Part shown: positions 26,701 through 38,177 of the stretch, one piece after another | Position numbering within the stretch: the first letter of the stretch is position 1 | Layout of the letters: each line of letters begins with the position of its first letter | DNA from: Tribonema minus | Lineage: Eukaryota > Sar > Xanthophyceae > Tribonematales > Tribonemataceae | Length of the DNA stretch: 64,000 nt | Direction: 5' to 3' | Assembly: GCA_017506865.1 (NCBI GenBank) | Contig: JAFCMP010000034.1 | Coordinates: 62,001 to 126,000, forward strand | Program-made: the position numbers and the translations under genes | Notes under the pieces: model-generated | The model's input: the letters and a program-made list of their open reading frames with translations, nothing else | The model's database searches: none | What the model was told of the DNA's origin: nothing

Positions 26701-28002
26701 GCGTGAGCGCGTCTGGTCTGTCAGTCCTGCTGCTGCAAGTTTGCGCAGCGATGCTCAGCGGCGGGCGTCTGCCTCAACCGCGCTCTAGAACCCTCAGTGG
26801 TGACAGCAACCCTTGCAGGCGCATTGCGCGCACTGCACCGGTCACGCACGCGAGCGGTTTCACGCGTGTCGCAGCGGACGCGTCAGAGTGCCGCGTCCGT
26901 CGACTACGTCTCGCGCAGCACACGTACAAGCGGCGCTGCGCACCACCGCGCTCCATGGCAGATCAGACATGTGTGACAATGAAACGTGTCGCACCTGGTT
27001 CGTCCCCGGCACAAACTTGATCATCACCGCAGCCTCCGCCAGGTTGCCGGGCTCAAATTGCCAGACATTTTCCACCACGAGGCCTGCCAGGTCGCTCGGC
27101 TGAGGGCGCGCAAAAGCAAGCATGGAGCAAGCATGGAGTGACAGATGTTTAGTGAGGTTGTGGATTTGCGGTGTGAACATGTGGTGGTTTGCAGGGAGGC
27201 ACCGATGCTCTGCGATGATTTTTGGTCGCTGAACGTGTTTCAAAACGATGCACCTGTGCACGTCTCAAGGTCCAGCAATGCATGTGATATGGTGCATGCC
27301 TCACCAAGCAGCAGTCAAGGATCTGGGCAAGCAAGTGGACACATTGGCTTAACTGCTCACATGCAACTGGCAGTGACCAAAGGAGGTAATCTGCGCACGT
27401 TCACGGTGCAGCTCGCGACGATCTTGCATTAAAAGGAGAGCAAATGTTCCCGCTTCTGCGGCAAGATCCGCCGGGATCTTCATGAGCAATCACCTTCCGT
27501 GAGCAGCAGAAAATACCCAAGCATCTAATGCAACGGTTGTGCCAGCTGTCGTAGAAGCCTTGCAGCGCCTGCTTTGAGACCATGAGCCCCAGCGTTGCGC
27601 AAGTCGTCGGGTTGGTTGAACGGGACAAAGGCTGAGGTGGCTCAAGCTGTGCCCTTGCAGATAGCTCGGGTATTCTTGCACGAGAACGCCTCTAATACAC
27701 ACCCTTGTCAGTTGGCAGCGCGCAGCGGGTAGCGGTGCAATTTGTTGGCTCTATTTTTGCAGCAGGCGGATAGCGGTTTTTAGGTCGTATCGCTAATCAC
27801 CCGTACCCGCCACCAAGCAAACAGAGCACGGCTCTCATGAGCCACAGCTCAACAACGCATCCGCAACCTAGAGCACACCACTCACCACCACAGGAGGCGT
27901 GCTTTGCGCCGGATTGAAGCCCTTGACCACGGCAGCTCCGCTCTGCTGCAACTGTTGCAGCAACAGAGAGGCGCTCAGCGCCCATTTACACCCCCAGCCC
28001 AT
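14774..28002 (-). CDS. Secreted GSDH-like beta-propeller / multicopper oxidase / CBM6 fusion (19 exons)
   Basis: Exons: 28002-27886, 27099-26995, 26276-26070, 25359-25219, 24584-24270, 23495-23238, 22585-22547, 22158-22008, 21647-21493, 21020-20805, 20502-20257, 19937-19702, 19374-19230, 18868-18656, 18140-17916, 17421-17294, 16721-16498, 15945-15689, 15301-14774; all phases agree, ~1,301 residues. The N-terminus looks like a signal peptide (MGWGCKWALSASLLL). Residues ~40-570 form a glucose/sorbosone-dehydrogenase or HHIP-like propeller (GDHGLLSLAWHPNF, LWICDVGQ, ALYMADY). Residues ~600-1126 form a laccase-type oxidase with all four copper motifs: HTHG (688), HPHKHG (731), HPLHIH (1011), HCHIAEHSDMGIM (1069). 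Residues ~1127-1301 resemble CBM6 (EAFDLGGEAVAYH, GEWLKYTVNVTKAGTY). Inference: extracellular oxidation of a sugar or phenolic substrate with reduction of oxygen to water, anchored to polysaccharide. PQQ use by the propeller is not shown. Confidence 0.9.
16333..16398 (-). repeat. Degenerate intronic copy of oxidase exon-17 end and donor
   Basis: CCGCTCACCTGGCACGTTTC... at 16333 parallels GCGCTCACCTGGCATGTTCC... at 16492, covering the exon end (protein PNWNMP), the GTGAGC donor and ~55 bp of exon. The copy lies about 155 bp downstream of the real donor, within the following intron. Confidence 0.75.
18922..19020. repeat. 50-bp perfect tandem duplication in an oxidase intron
   Basis: GGGCAGCGTCAGCGTTTGAC begins at 18922 and again at 18972; the 49 shared bases are identical. 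It lies next to a G homopolymer (C in the gene sense) between exons 13 and 14. Confidence 0.95.
21974..21991. repeat. Short telomere-like CCCTAA repeat, intronic
   Basis: CCCTAACCCTAACCCTAT lies in the oxidase gene about 17 bp past the donor of exon 8. Three units only; it is interstitial, not a chromosome end. Related scraps occur near 25797-25830 and 30012-30040, also in introns. Confidence 0.8.
25852..25920 (-). repeat. Degenerate intronic copy of oxidase exon-3 end and donor
   Basis: CCTCACCGTGACGTCGCGCG at 25852 parallels TCTCACCGTGACGTCGCGGG at 26065; similarity continues for about 65 bp into the exon (protein segment FLKGTKQAFITYSGNPRDVT). The copy carries its own donor-like GTGAGG and lies ~215 bp downstream of the real one. 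Codon changes make it unlikely to serve as an exon. Confidence 0.85.
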
Positions 28003-28695
28003 GCCGTGTGCGCCCGGTGCACGGGTGATGGTGCAGATTGGACAACTCGCGTGCTGCTATGACTGTAGCCGCCTGTGTAATAAGTTCGATCTACCTGTAG
28101 TGTGCTTGCCTGGGAGTGATCAGATCTGATCTTTTCTCGACCGTTTTTTCTCAACTTCTTTTTTACCGGTCCGACGTAACTGTCAGTCGTTGCTACGTCA
28201 TGTCATGTGCTGCTCGGACGGCTTTAACAGCTTGCTTCGCGCAGATTGGCGAGGGCTCATTATAGGTTCATGCAACGTAAAAGTGGACGTTAATGAGTGT
28301 GCTGTAATGGTGTGCCAGCTACTGACATGTAAAGGCGACGCTGCTCATTATGAGCTGCAAGCAAGGATGCATCAGCAGACAGAGCCAGCAGATGACGAAA
28401 GCATCGGCAGCAGCATTGCTTCGAACATATCTTGTGCCCATAAGCATGTCCTGCCCTATCCAACCCTGAGCACTCTCCTAGCCTAGCCGCCCCCCCTCCC
28501 CCCCCACAACCCCAATATCTTCAACAAAAACGCGCAGGTGCCCTCGGACAGGTGCCCCTGTTTATCGACCAAGCCGCAGCGCTCGTTCCTCGAGCAGCCT
28601 GACGACGGCAGCCGCTTTTCCTGCGCAAAGCTACTGTAACATCACCGCCCTCGCCCGCCGCCCCGCTGCATGCCCCGCCCCCGACCGACGGCCCC
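28003..28695. other. Intergenic, oxidase promoter side and PDH-E2 3' flank
   Basis: The 693 bp separate the oxidase start codon from the stop of the upstream gene, both on the minus strand. No gene was recognised. A C-rich stretch lies at about 28488-28506. Confidence 0.4.
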
Positions 28696-31600
28696 TCAGA
28701 GCAGCATGGTGAGGGGGTTTTCGACGAGCTTCTTGAAGGCCGCAAGCCACTGCGCGCCGACGGCGCCGTCCACAACGCGGTGGTCGCAGCTGAGCGTTGC
28801 GCTGAGGCACGTCGCCACCTTGTAGATCTGACGGTTACGACGCGGCACGCAGCACGGAGCAGGGCACGACACGCGGGCACATGAGGCACGTGAGATGATT
28901 TCGTGCACAGGAGGGTGGACGAGTGCATCGCATGAAAACGGCCTGATGAAATCGTGGCGGGAGGAGCTCAACGATTGCGCATGCAGCCCTACGTATGAGG
29001 CAGCAGGTCTGCCATCCGCTCGGTGCAAACGCCAGTGCCGCTGACAGAGGTGTGTGGATGGGTGCATCCAGCACACGCATCAAAAATGGCATTGCGTGAA
29101 GCAGAGATGGCGCGTAGTGCCATCTCTGCACCGGTCGCGCGTAGCGCTAGAAGATTTTTGACAAGTACGCGTACGAGTATTCCAAAACTTGTAGCTGTGG
29201 CTACCCGTACAAGTTAAACTGGTGAGCTGTGCCAAGCGGTACCCGTATACTTGTTGCACCGGTTATCACTGGTTCAACAAGTTTTTACCAGCTGCACCAG
29301 TTATTTGGAAGGCATACCAGTTTTCATGTCATGCAAACGTCATAGCATGCTCATGTACTCACTCATAACTGGCATGCATGTGAAGGCTGCAAGAGGTGGG
29401 CACGCATTCTAATGTCACAAAAGTGTAACTTGCATGATATGCATAGCGTGCGGCACACACGTCACAGCAGCAGCATGCCAGCACAGCTTGTCCTCTACAA
29501 ATGACTCACGAAGTGAACGCATCAAGCTGAAAGCCGTGCTGTGCAGCACCGCTTGCTGTCGGCGCCGGCACCTGTTCTGCAGGCGGCTGAGCGTGCGTGC
29601 GTCGCTACACATAGTTTCACGAACTCTAACCTTGCCCTGCTCAAAGCTAGAAGGCCTGTTCGAGCTGCTCAATCGTAAGGAAGTGGCAAACATTGCTCGC
29701 AGCGGTCGCTACCAACCACAACCATGATGTTCCCTCGGCAAAACTACCGAGCACTGACAGAATAAAGCGGGAACAGGCAATTTAACTTGTACCGCAAGTT
29801 GTCAGCTGCGGGACCGATGGGTGTTTACGCGTTGCCTCCCACGGCAAGTTGCACGTACCGGTTAACGCGTGCGGCGCAGCGGGCCACCGGTTACGGGTTA
29901 AAACCAGTACAAAACGCGTACCAAGTGCAACAAGTTAACGCGCCATCTCTGGCGTGAAGATAGCATGACAATCAGAGGGCTTGCGGGACCTTGCGTGCAC
30001 AACACCCGGTTCACCCTAACCCTTACCGCAACTCTAACCCCGTTACATACCAGGCAGTGAGGAATAGAGGGCTCAGATCATACCCTGTTCGTGCAACGCT
30101 TTTGCCATTTGCAGCAGCAGCCCCGGTACTTCCCATTCCGCTCTGCATGAATGCAAAAAGCGCCTTACCTGCTCGCTGGCGGGGTCATCGTTGGGCACCA
30201 CACGCTCCTCTGCCGTGCCGAGAGCCAGGATGCATGCCTGCACACCACCAAGCACAGCAGCAGCAGCGCACAGAGCAGTGCGTTCAGAGTCAGCATCAAG
30301 TTGTGCTGGCAGTTGCCGCCATGCACGGAAGTGCGGTGGCCTGGTCATACACTGTACAGCATCCTACCTCCCGCTCCATCGGCCACATGAATGCTGCCAG
30401 CGCGGCGGCGACTGTCAATGTTCAAGTCCAGGCGCGCAGTGATGAAGACATTTGAGCGACTGCGTAGATGTCAACAGCCGCCTGCAACAAGTCTGTACTG
30501 CAACTGCGCGAGCCATGACAATCGCCGCTGCAGCAGGCACAGCGCGCACGCGAACGTGGCTTGCCTGCGGGGGCGTCACAATGGGCGCGGCGGACTTGAC
30601 GCCGAACGCGCCCAGGTTGACCACGCTGAGGGTGCCCGTGGCTACTTGCGACGCGTCCAGGCTCGACTCCTTGGCGGCGTGGGCGAGCGTCCGCACCTGC
30701 ACATGAGGGAGGGGGGCAAGGCGCGTGGAAAAGAAGCGCGGGGGGGGGGGGGTCTCAGGGGCGTGCGCTTGCAGGACCGAACCGTAGTGCTACGCCTGAC
30801 CCTTGCAGTGTGCAGCGAAGGGTGTTGATAGAGGGTGCCGTCAGGGCACGCCCGAGGCGGCGCTGCGCGTCATTTCAAGCGGCGACTGCAGCAGCGTCAG
30901 GCCAGCGCGGCGCGCGGTGCATCGCAGCAGATGCCTGGAGACGCACTCTGCAAGTGCTGTGGTGCACACGTCGGGCATGGATCCCAGGCGCACTAAGTCA
31001 TCACAAGTGATCATAGGAGTCAGCAAACGGCCGCCGCCGCCTCGACCCGAGGACGTGGAGCCGCCGCTTGCACTGAGCACTGCAGCCCAGCCTCTGAATG
31101 TCTCTTTTCTTGCGATATCTGAGACGGCATCTCTTGCCGCCAGCCGCCAGCGGCAGCGCCAACGCGCACGAACGCACCCACACAGCGGCGCTCAGAAGCA
31201 ATCATGGCAGCGCTCCGCACAAGCGCGCGCACCTCATCCGACACCGCCTTGAGGCCGCGCCTGCCGACGTCCCTCACGATGGGCGTCACGAGGCCGCCGT
31301 CCGTGTTGACAAAGACGTTGATGTCGACGCTGTGGTACTGCCGCACGAACGACTCCATCCACGACGCGTTGACGTCGGGCACCTGCACACAGGGGAGGGG
31401 GGGAGGGGGGGGGGTCAAAGCTCAGCTCCGCAGCATGCTGGGCTTCGTGTTGCGCGTGGAACAGAGGGGGGTGCTGGTGCTGTGACCAATGAAATCCATG
31501 CTACGTACGACGCACAGGCGACTCGGCGGCTCTCTGCTCCGGGTGCTGCTTGCGATGAGGCGGGGGCATCACCCCTCAGTCATGGTTGCACATATCTCTG

Positions 31601-34600
31601 CGCTGATTGGTCAAAGTGGAGCTGCTGCAGATCCAATCGCGCTGTAGTGCTGCGATGGGGTGCGCAAACGCCGAGTGTTCTGGTGCACACCGTTGCGTCA
31701 ATTGCATGGTGTGGGCACACGAGGCATACTATGAACAGAGGGCCATCCTTGTGGGCAAGAACTGCATGCGTTGAAGGGTTCGCGATGGACAAGTGAGCAT
31801 CAATTCCGCACTTCAAAGCAACTTCTGCACTCTGCTCCGCACGCCTCGCAGGCATGGAGCCGCACTTGAACACAGTGACGAGAGCGTGCGCAACGTGTCG
31901 TGAATGCACGCCATTGTACGCGTCCGATACCGCTGGCTTGAACGCTTTACAGTTGAGCTCGCTGGTCGGTGCGCGCACACCACAGATTGACGAATACAGA
32001 AGCTTCTAATCGAGACACGCGCGCCTCCACTCACAGCTGCGCACGCGAGGGCCGCCGCCTTGAGCAGCATGTCGTTGAGCGACAGCTGCGCGTCGTCGGG
32101 AAGGTCCTTGTTGAGCTTGGCGCGGATTGCCAGCAGCTCCTCCAGGTTCAGGTCCACCGTGAGGTAGTAGTGCGGCACGGTCTGGCGCGGCAGCAGGCAG
32201 AGAAGCGGCGGGGGGGGGGGGGGGCAGCCGGGGAAACCGTCAGAGAAAAGAAGCGGTGCAGCACAAGGGCCACAGCAGCCGTCGCGTCGGTGCGCGGGCG
32301 CGTGACGCGGCGGAGCGCGCCGCGACCGCGTACGCACAGGGCGCTTGCGCATGCACACGGCACCGGCTGCGCTTGCGCGACGTCACAACAGCACAACAGC
32401 AAATCGACAACCGCAATGCGCGTGCCCAATACTTTCGCATTACACCTCCGGAGAGCGCAGCCTGCCCTCCCGCTCGCCCACAACCATATATACGCGGCGC
32501 GCGCGCGCGGCCCGCACCTGCTTGGAGATGGTCATCTTGGCCGCCGCCTCCTTGGCGCCCTCGCTGATCTCAAAGTCCGTGTACGCGCCGTCGCCGGAGG
32601 GCTTGACGGACGGCAGCGGCGCAGGCGACGGCGCCTTGGGCTTGGCCCCCGCGGGCGCCTCCGCCGCGGCGGCGGCGGTTTCGCTGGGCGTGAACTCCCG
32701 CACGTCCGCCGCGATGATGCGGCCGTTGGGTCCGGTGCCTGCGCGCACGGAGCGTTAAGGGGGTGAGTGTTGATGCTGGATGCGCGTGCCGTCACGGCCA
32801 CGCGCCGCACGAGCGTGAGAGCGCGCAGCGGCGCCGCGCATTCTGTGAGTTCGGCGGCGGCTGCAAGACGTTCTGGTGACGGCAGCGCACCAGCGGCGCC
32901 GCCAGCGGTGTTCGTGCCAGCCGAGACAGCGCCATCGTGTTGTGTGCTTCACACGCTACCGTACCACCACGCCAGCATGACATACCATGGGCGGCATGCA
33001 CCGGCACGAAACGCAATCAGCACAATTGTCGCACATGCCCTGCCCCTCTGCGCTCTGCCGCCGCACGCCGCCGCTGCAAGGCGACCTCGCGCGCGATGCT
33101 ACGCGCACGCCGGCACGCACGCTGCTGCTGTGCAGAGCATACGAGCATTGTCACTGCTGAGCACTGCCGCTGCGACGCGCGCACTCACCCTTGATGGCGC
33201 TCAGGTCGTGGCCCGCCTCCCGCGCCAGCACGCGCGCCAGCGGGCTCGCAAACACGCGCCCGCCTGCAGGCGAAGACAGACACGGGGTTGCGCAGCAGCA
33301 GCAGCGTCAGCGGTGCCTAGCATTGTCGATGACGCACGCAGATGCCGGAAGGGGGGGGCGCACGGAGCGCAGCGCGCAGCTGGGGGCATTCTTCTAGATC
33401 ACACGCGAGGCTTGGCAGTTGGTCAGATTCGGGTCAGGGGGCGGCACGCCAAGACCGCCTCACTTCACTGCACTGCTCCACAGTGCAATGGAGCAGTGTC
33501 GGCGGGCCAGCTGCGCGGACGGCGTGAACGCGAGCGCAGCCGAGGCGCTGCCAGCAAGGACGATGCGCCGCAGTCGGGTCATTCCCACAGCAAATTAGAC
33601 TGGGACCACGCAGAATACGGCACGTTTTGGCAGTCACTAGACCATAGACTTTGGGGTATGTGCACGCTTGCGCGAATCTTACAGATGGCGTGGCCTTACC
33701 TGCGGGCGCCGCAGCAGGGGCAGCCTTTGCAGGCTCAGCGGCAGGCGCTTCCGCGGCCTGCGTGCGGAAGTCAGAGGCAGCGGACGGCGTCACCGTGAGA
33801 TGCCGCGCGCGCTGCCCGTCACACTGGGCCTGCGAGGCACGCGCATCGTCAGCGATGGTCACGCGCAAGGCGCCAGCGTCCGGCACCAAGACACTGCGCT
33901 GATGTCGCACGCGCAGGCAGCAGCGCGCTGTGCGCCACTGACTCGAAGCGCAAAGCGGCGGCCGCAGTGTGCCCGCGGAGGCGATGAGCGATGCGCACGC
34001 AGGGCAAGGCCTACGTCGTCCATCAGAAGATGCCATGCGCTGTAGCCGAGTGGCAAGTGGCGGGAACGTGCCGTGTGCATAAGGTGCCGCGCGCCACATT
34101 GCGTATTGATAGCGTGCTCTCATGGCTACGCGCGTCCACAGCAATGGCTGCAGGGGCTGTTCCGCTGCTGCTGCCGCGGTGCGCGAGCAGACAGAAGCGG
34201 CTACTGCACATAGTATGTGTACATTGCAGCATACGCTGCCGCTCGCAGTGTCGCTTCGCTGCACCCGTCAAGGAACCAGTGTCATCATGGGCTTCTGTAC
34301 ACAAGCCGCTGGCATGCCTTCTACCTTTGAACGACCGACTGCACTCATCTTGCTGTAACTGATGGATACAGCACTACGGGAGCGCGGTGTGCGTTGGGGT
34401 CGTTGAAGCACCACACCAGGAAATGCCTCTATCAATGACTGGCTCTCACGGCACGGACACAGCGCCAGGTCAATGCCAGGGCGTTGAGACGGGGGCAGCA
34501 TGCACTTCAACTTCAACTTCAACAGAATCATGTGCCTACCGCAGGCGCCGCCTTGGGCGCAGGCTCCTCCTTAGCTGGCTCTGCAGCTGCTCCGCCGCCG

Positions 34601-36742
34601 CCGCCGCCGCCATCGCTGGCCTGATAGTCCGCAAACGCGCCCACAGCATCCTTGTCGTCCACCGTCACCATGATGGGGCTGCCCACCTTGATGTCCGACG
34701 TCCCTTCTGGCACCAGTATCTTAGCAATGTATCCCTGGCAGAGGAACGGAACAGAACGGACGCGGAGTGATGCGGTGCATCTGAATGCAACACTGCTTCG
34801 ACTCTGATACGCAGGGACCAGTCTGTGACTTGCATATTCACGGAGGGAAAAAATGGATGCACTGTGACGCGCTGCATGCAACGCTGTTGAACTCCTTGTA
34901 CTTCGAAGTACATGCAAACGCGTGGACAAGGTGGCCAGGTTGCGATGCATCAGGCGCTCCACAAATACGTACGTGCAGAGACACTGGATACGCCTGGACA
35001 CACTACGATCAGTGAGCCGCGGTGACGCGCTGCGTCTGACGCACTCACATCCTCCTGCGACTCAAAGTCGACGGTTGCCTTGTCCGTTTCCACCTTGCAC
35101 AGGATGTCGCCGGGCGCAAAGGCATCTCCCTCCTTAACCTGTTTGAGGGACAACGCGGAGAGCATCGCGAGCAGCATCGCCGTTGACAACTGTTGCGGGT
35201 TGCGCATCATGCTTGCGGCTAGCGTGGTGAGGTCGCCCTAGTGGTGGTATTAGAGCATGCAGCCGGGCAGCTGAAGTTGCGAGTGCTGAGCAGCGCATGT
35301 CTGGCAGCCCTGTGCATTCAGTAGGCGACATCTTACGTAGTGACACACCAGGTTCACACCTATGCAGTGCGCTGGTGTTTGCGATGTCTATGCCTGCAGA
35401 CCTTGGTGTGGCATGAAGACATGCTGCCCATGCTGCCATCCACAAAACTGCAGCGGCAAGCACCGCTCTTTGACTGCTGAAGCCAGCATCTGTAGGCATG
35501 AGCCCTGTACAGTGAGGAAGTGGCTACTGCTGCCACTTATCTTGCTGCTTACTGTCGAGGGCTCCATGGATCGTTGGCGTCGACCAGCCAGGCACAGCTC
35601 GGTACTTTTGTAAGGCCCTTCATTGTGTTCTTTCCTCTGGTGTGCCGCGCTGCTGCATGTACACGACCCACGTCGCTCACCATGTTGCCCACTATGCCCA
35701 CACAAGGACAGCACAATGACGCACTTGCAACGCAAAATGGCGCACGGGATGTACATGTGATGACGCTCAGCCGTACGTACCACCCACTCGCTGATGGTTC
35801 CAATCTCCATCGTCGGTGACAACGCTGGCAGACCCACAACGGCGTGATTCGGCAGCGAGCTCATGCATCTTCGCACGAGCAGAACGGACCGGCGCGCGCC
35901 AAGCCGCCCAGCCGCTGCTGGCGCTGCCGCCGACGCTCGCCAGCACGAGGGTGTGCTGGTGGTGTAGCAGTGCCTGCACGTGTGTGTGCAGAGTGTAACG
36001 TCACGACTGAGCTGGCTGGCTTAGGTTTGAGCGTCGCTGATGCTGTGCAGGAGCAGATGGTGGTCGCTGATGGGCTGAGTGCCAGGCGATGACTTGTGCT
36101 TTGGTGAAACCTGAGCTGCTTAATGGTTTCAGCACGGCTGCAGCTCTCAGCATCTGCTTTCGCTGCAGCAGAACATGCGTCAGTAACCAGCACTTGAAAA
36201 ACCAACATGAAAACAATGCACAACCAGCTAGCTTGGCAGCCGATGTGCCAGCACGCAGCCAGGAGATTTGCTGGTGGTTTCTGTGACCTTGTGGGTCCGT
36301 CATCTCAAGCCATCCTGACCTGATGCACTGCTGCTGCTATAGCTTAGCGATCGAACATCCACGACAGCGCAAGCAGATCAAAACACTGCTACTGCTCTGG
36401 GAGCGGTCGGGCGCTGCCATCTCCATTCTAACACGATCCCCAAGATCCTGCAAATCCACGCAGCCTCATGTCTTACAGCAGCACGCAGATTGATCGTAGG
36501 TGGAGAATTCGAGTCCATTACGGCTGTGCACTACGAGAGTAACTTTAACGTCAAATGATGCACACGTACCTATCAGAGGTGCTGGCAAGCCCTGCTGGCC
36601 GGAAGCTAGCCACTGTTACGCCCCTCCGCCCAAGCCTTGCTGCCAGGGCATGCTGCCGTGGACCCGCGAGGACTCGCGCCGCGCGTAGCAACGCAACGCC
36701 TCTAGAGGCCCCTGCCACCGTGACGTTCATCGCCGCCTGCAC
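28696..36742 (-). CDS. DLAT: Dihydrolipoamide acetyltransferase, E2 of pyruvate dehydrogenase (12 exons)
   Basis: Exons: 36742-36570, 35868-35781, 35138-35049, 34734-34540, one ending at 33700 (start 33757 or 33829), 33263-33189, 32738-32518, 32181-32035, 31382-31233, 30696-30565, 30237-30169, 28827-28696; phases agree, ~509 residues. Order: Arg/Ala-rich mitochondrial transit peptide (1-58); one lipoyl domain (LPALSPTM, and [10 protein letters not shown] with the lipoyl-lysine at ~107); Ala/Pro hinge; E1/E3-binding domain ([28 protein letters not shown]); catalytic domain ending SCDHRVVDG (His ~482, Asp ~486). [13 protein letters not shown] and the [14 protein letters not shown] end mark the pyruvate rather than the 2-oxoglutarate enzyme. 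It transfers acetyl groups from E1 to CoA in the matrix. The intron after exon 10 starts with a GC donor (CAG|GCAAGC). A single lipoyl domain is at the low end for the family. Confidence 0.95.
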
Positions 36743-37385
36743 GCTGCTTCCTCCAAAGTAATCAAACCTTGAGTTCGATTTTTTGAAGTTTCGACTAGTT
36801 CGGTAGTATCGGTTTTTGCATTTTCAGCTCCTTCGTACATATTGACATGTCATTGCAGTACATACGTGCAGTGGCAATAAGTCAGTGCGCTCATGTGCTG
36901 TAGATTCGGTTGCTCCATACAGACGCTCTCCACGACCAGCCATCCAGGCGAATGTGGAAGGGGGACCCCGCGGGGGCTGCAAGCCTCAACTAGGCTCATT
37001 CGGAAGCTCGAATTGGCAACTTCAAGTACTTGCATTGCTGCCAGTAAGCGGCATACTGACGTTGACATTGGTAGTACTGCCAACACTGGTAGTACCAAAA
37101 GCGGCATTGAGCTTAAGCGGCATTGAGCTTCTGCGACACGTTCTCAGCAGCAGAAAAAGTGGCCAGAGTTCTGGGGCGCTCAAAGTCAGGCGCATGACGC
37201 GCCCAGGCGAATCCTGTCCTCAGAGCACTGCATTCGACAATTCTAGTGTGAAGATGATTTCACGGAGAGAGGAGCACGTGGCTTGAGGTTGCAAGGAAAT
37301 GATACCTTACTATATGTGCATGCGCTTGTGTTGACAAGTTTTCTTTGTCATATCGTGTGTCGAACGTGCATTGCGATGCATCAGC
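36743..37385. other. PDH-E2 5' flank up to the LTR element
   Basis: This stretch holds the presumed promoter and 5' UTR of the E2 gene; the retrotransposon begins about 650 bp upstream of its start codon. I see no further gene. The sequence is less GC-rich than the genes around it. Confidence 0.4.
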
Positions 37386-37389
37386 CCTG
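37386..37389. other. Target-site duplication of the LTR element, left
   Basis: CCTG lies directly before the left LTR and again directly after the right LTR (51474-51477). Four base pairs is short and could in principle be chance, but the position is exact. Confidence 0.7.
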
Positions 37390-37802
37390 TGAAGCGGCTT
37401 ACCTTGTGATGCTGTCATGAATGCAAACAAGCAAGCTGGAAGAGCAAAACAAGTAGACACGCTTCAGAGAACTCAAATGAAATGTTATGCGAAAGGAAAC
37501 GCGATGCGCTTACCGGATATTTTATTCTGCTGCTGAGAGACGAAAGGCTTGGGGCTGGACGATGGCTGGCACAGCAAGGTTCGGGCTTGCTGCTTGCAGG
37601 GGAGGTTCTGATGCTGTGCATACTACTTTGATGTGCCCTTTGGCATGTGACCCAACTAGTTGCACCTGCCTTCAACTAAGGTCAGGCCAGCTCTCAATCA
37701 CATGTCAAGGTCTACACCGACTACACAGGTCTACTGAGACCTGTGCCAACCTGTGAGGTGTAACTGCCTGTAACTGTCTGAATACACCCCCAAGCCGTAT
37801 CA
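37390..37802 (-). repeat. 3' LTR (left copy)
   Basis: 413 bp beginning TG and ending CA, identical by eye to 51061-51473. The left flank is CCTG. Confidence 0.97.
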
Positions 37803-38177
37803 GATCCCCCTTCTTTGCTGAGCATCGCCCTCGATGCGGACTTGAACTCGAAGCAGCAGATCGCGGTCCCTAGTGTAGTTGCAGCATGCTCGCACTAAGT
37901 GCACTACTAAGCATGGAGGCCAATATAGAACTGGTTGGAAACCCCATTAAAAACCTGGGAGGCAAACCTGCTAGTCAGGGAAATCCTCTCTGCAGGAAAA
38001 GGGAGTCGCCGGCCTCAGCTTTGACTCAACTTGAGTCCCCACAACTACTTCGCACTCTCCTCTGAGGATATACTGCGAGCGGCGAGTACGTTCCATGATG
38101 AGTATGGGCTGTCTTTTGGCGTGCGGTAGTCACCCGGACGTAAGCGCATACGCCTGACAGTCTTCTCACCGTCGAAT
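37803..38177. other. 3' untranslated part of the LTR element
   Basis: This sequence lies between the 3' LTR and the nested LINE. It contains the polypurine tract and no recognisable coding region. Confidence 0.6.
37806..37816 (-). other. Polypurine tract
   Basis: AAAGAAGGGGG on the element's sense strand lies three bases before the 3' LTR, the expected place for second-strand priming. The same CCCCCTTCTTTGC string recurs near 50598 in the element's leader. Confidence 0.8.

Noticed and set aside
28696-36742. 2-oxoglutarate dehydrogenase E2 or branched-chain E2
   Set aside because: LPALSPTM in the lipoyl domain, the presence of an E1/E3-binding domain and the [14 protein letters not shown] end fit the pyruvate enzyme.
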